Assembly (NCBI GenBank): GCA_964581115.1
Contig: CAZOMY010000024.1
Location: 1 to 42,815 of the forward strand
Reading direction: 5' to 3'
Source: 2-02-FULL-55-14 sp964581115
GTDB taxonomy: Bacteria; Bacteroidota; Ignavibacteria; UBA10030
Length of the DNA stretch: 42,815 nt
Every line of letters begins with the position of its first letter. Position 1 is the stretch's first letter. A program made the position numbers and the translations under genes. The notes beneath the pieces are model-generated. The model worked only from the letters and a program-made list of their open reading frames with translations, searched no databases and was not told the DNA's origin. Of this stretch, positions 42,665-42,815 are shown piece after piece.

Positions 42665-42815
42665 CTACCGGTCGAGAAGTCTCTTGAGCAGATCGTATCC
42701 AGCCCTGCTCACGTTCCACGTTGATCCATCCTTGAGCGTTGCCACTCGGCTGTCCTTGGCATAGAGCTCGATCTTTGCAAGTCGGTCGATGTTGATGATC
42801 GTCGACCGGTGGATC
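42665..42815 (-). CDS. LytTR-domain DNA-binding protein, C-terminal end (partial)
   Basis: The last 50 codons, read leftward, end at TAG (42667-42665). IHRSTIINIDRLAKIELYAK followed by TLKDGSTWNVSRAGYDLLKR is the C-terminal half of a LytTR domain (the family has R-I-H-R-S-Y-I-V-N-L then G-x-x-x-x-V-S-R). Such domains are usually the output of AlgR/AgrA-type response regulators. The N-terminal part lies beyond the window, so a receiver cannot be shown. It is convergent with the hybrid kinase gene. Confidence 0.8.
   Translation of the reverse strand, partial: IHRSTIINIDRLAKIELYAKDSRVATLKDGSTWNVSRAGYDLLKRLLDR

Overview
The window is GC-rich bacterial DNA, most likely from the Bacteroidota/Chlorobiota (FCB) group. 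Two secreted proteins end in type IX secretion (Por/T9SS) sorting tails with NFPNPFNP-like or NHPNPFNT motifs. Many genes are preceded by Bacteroidota-style promoters (TTG, about 20 bp, TAnnTT[G/T/C]) instead of E. coli-type ones. The high GC, the absence of photosynthesis genes and the tail style make me favour a Kapabacteria/Ignavibacteria-like lineage, but that placement is an inference. Gene content is mostly chromosomal housekeeping. There is no phage, IS element, integrase, CRISPR array or tRNA.

Layout. (1) 1-2380: the 3' two thirds of a 23S rRNA gene, a short spacer with no tRNA, a 5S rRNA and a terminator. (2) 2399-7760: rlmN, adk and a glycerophosphodiester phosphodiesterase in an operon, then a TPR-CHAT protein whose CHAT domain has lost its catalytic Cys. 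(3) 7785-11795: a leftward sigma factor/DUF4097-like pair, divergent from tmk and a C-terminal processing protease. (4) 11792-15773: leftward secD-secF-STAS-deoxynucleoside kinase. (5) 15783-20439: rightward membrane-anchored PPIase (PpiD/SurA type), outer-membrane-like protein, aroK, aroB. (6) 20473-22337: a secreted GHL10-type glycoside hydrolase with a T9SS tail. (7) 22449-28991: leftward response regulator, histidine kinase, T9SS-tailed protein, LpxH-like hydrolase, class A PBP and a four-helix bundle protein, reading as a cell-envelope operon. (8) 29029-32826: a TPR-associated TRAP transporter (TatT, DctP, DctQ, DctM). (9) 32981-36730: leftward envelope and stress genes (putative outer membrane protein, Lys/Ala-rich periplasmic protein, ApaG, Mn-type superoxide dismutase with a Tat leader, DinB-like protein, CxxCH haem protein). 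(10) 36771-39470: Rrf2 regulator, polyferredoxin-type membrane protein, methyltransferase. (11) 39768-42419: a multi-PAS hybrid histidine kinase cut by one in-frame TAG. The window ends inside a LytTR-domain gene.

The most informative non-genic signal is the recurring promoter. Ten clear copies have TTG and TAnnTT spaced 19-21 bp, seven of them at exactly 20. They fix several start codons (sigma factor, tmk, superoxide dismutase) and suggest leaderless or nearly leaderless mRNAs for rlmN and tmk. The divergent secD and ppiD promoters share a perfect CAACG/CGTTG palindrome made of their two -33 elements. Two families of purine-rich dispersed repeats sit in intergenic gaps, mostly as long inverted repeats. 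No wholly new multi-gene system is obvious. The best leads are the pseudo-CHAT lipoprotein, the Tat/cytosolic dual-start superoxide dismutase, the amber-interrupted kinase and the Rrf2/polyferredoxin locus with its candidate operators.
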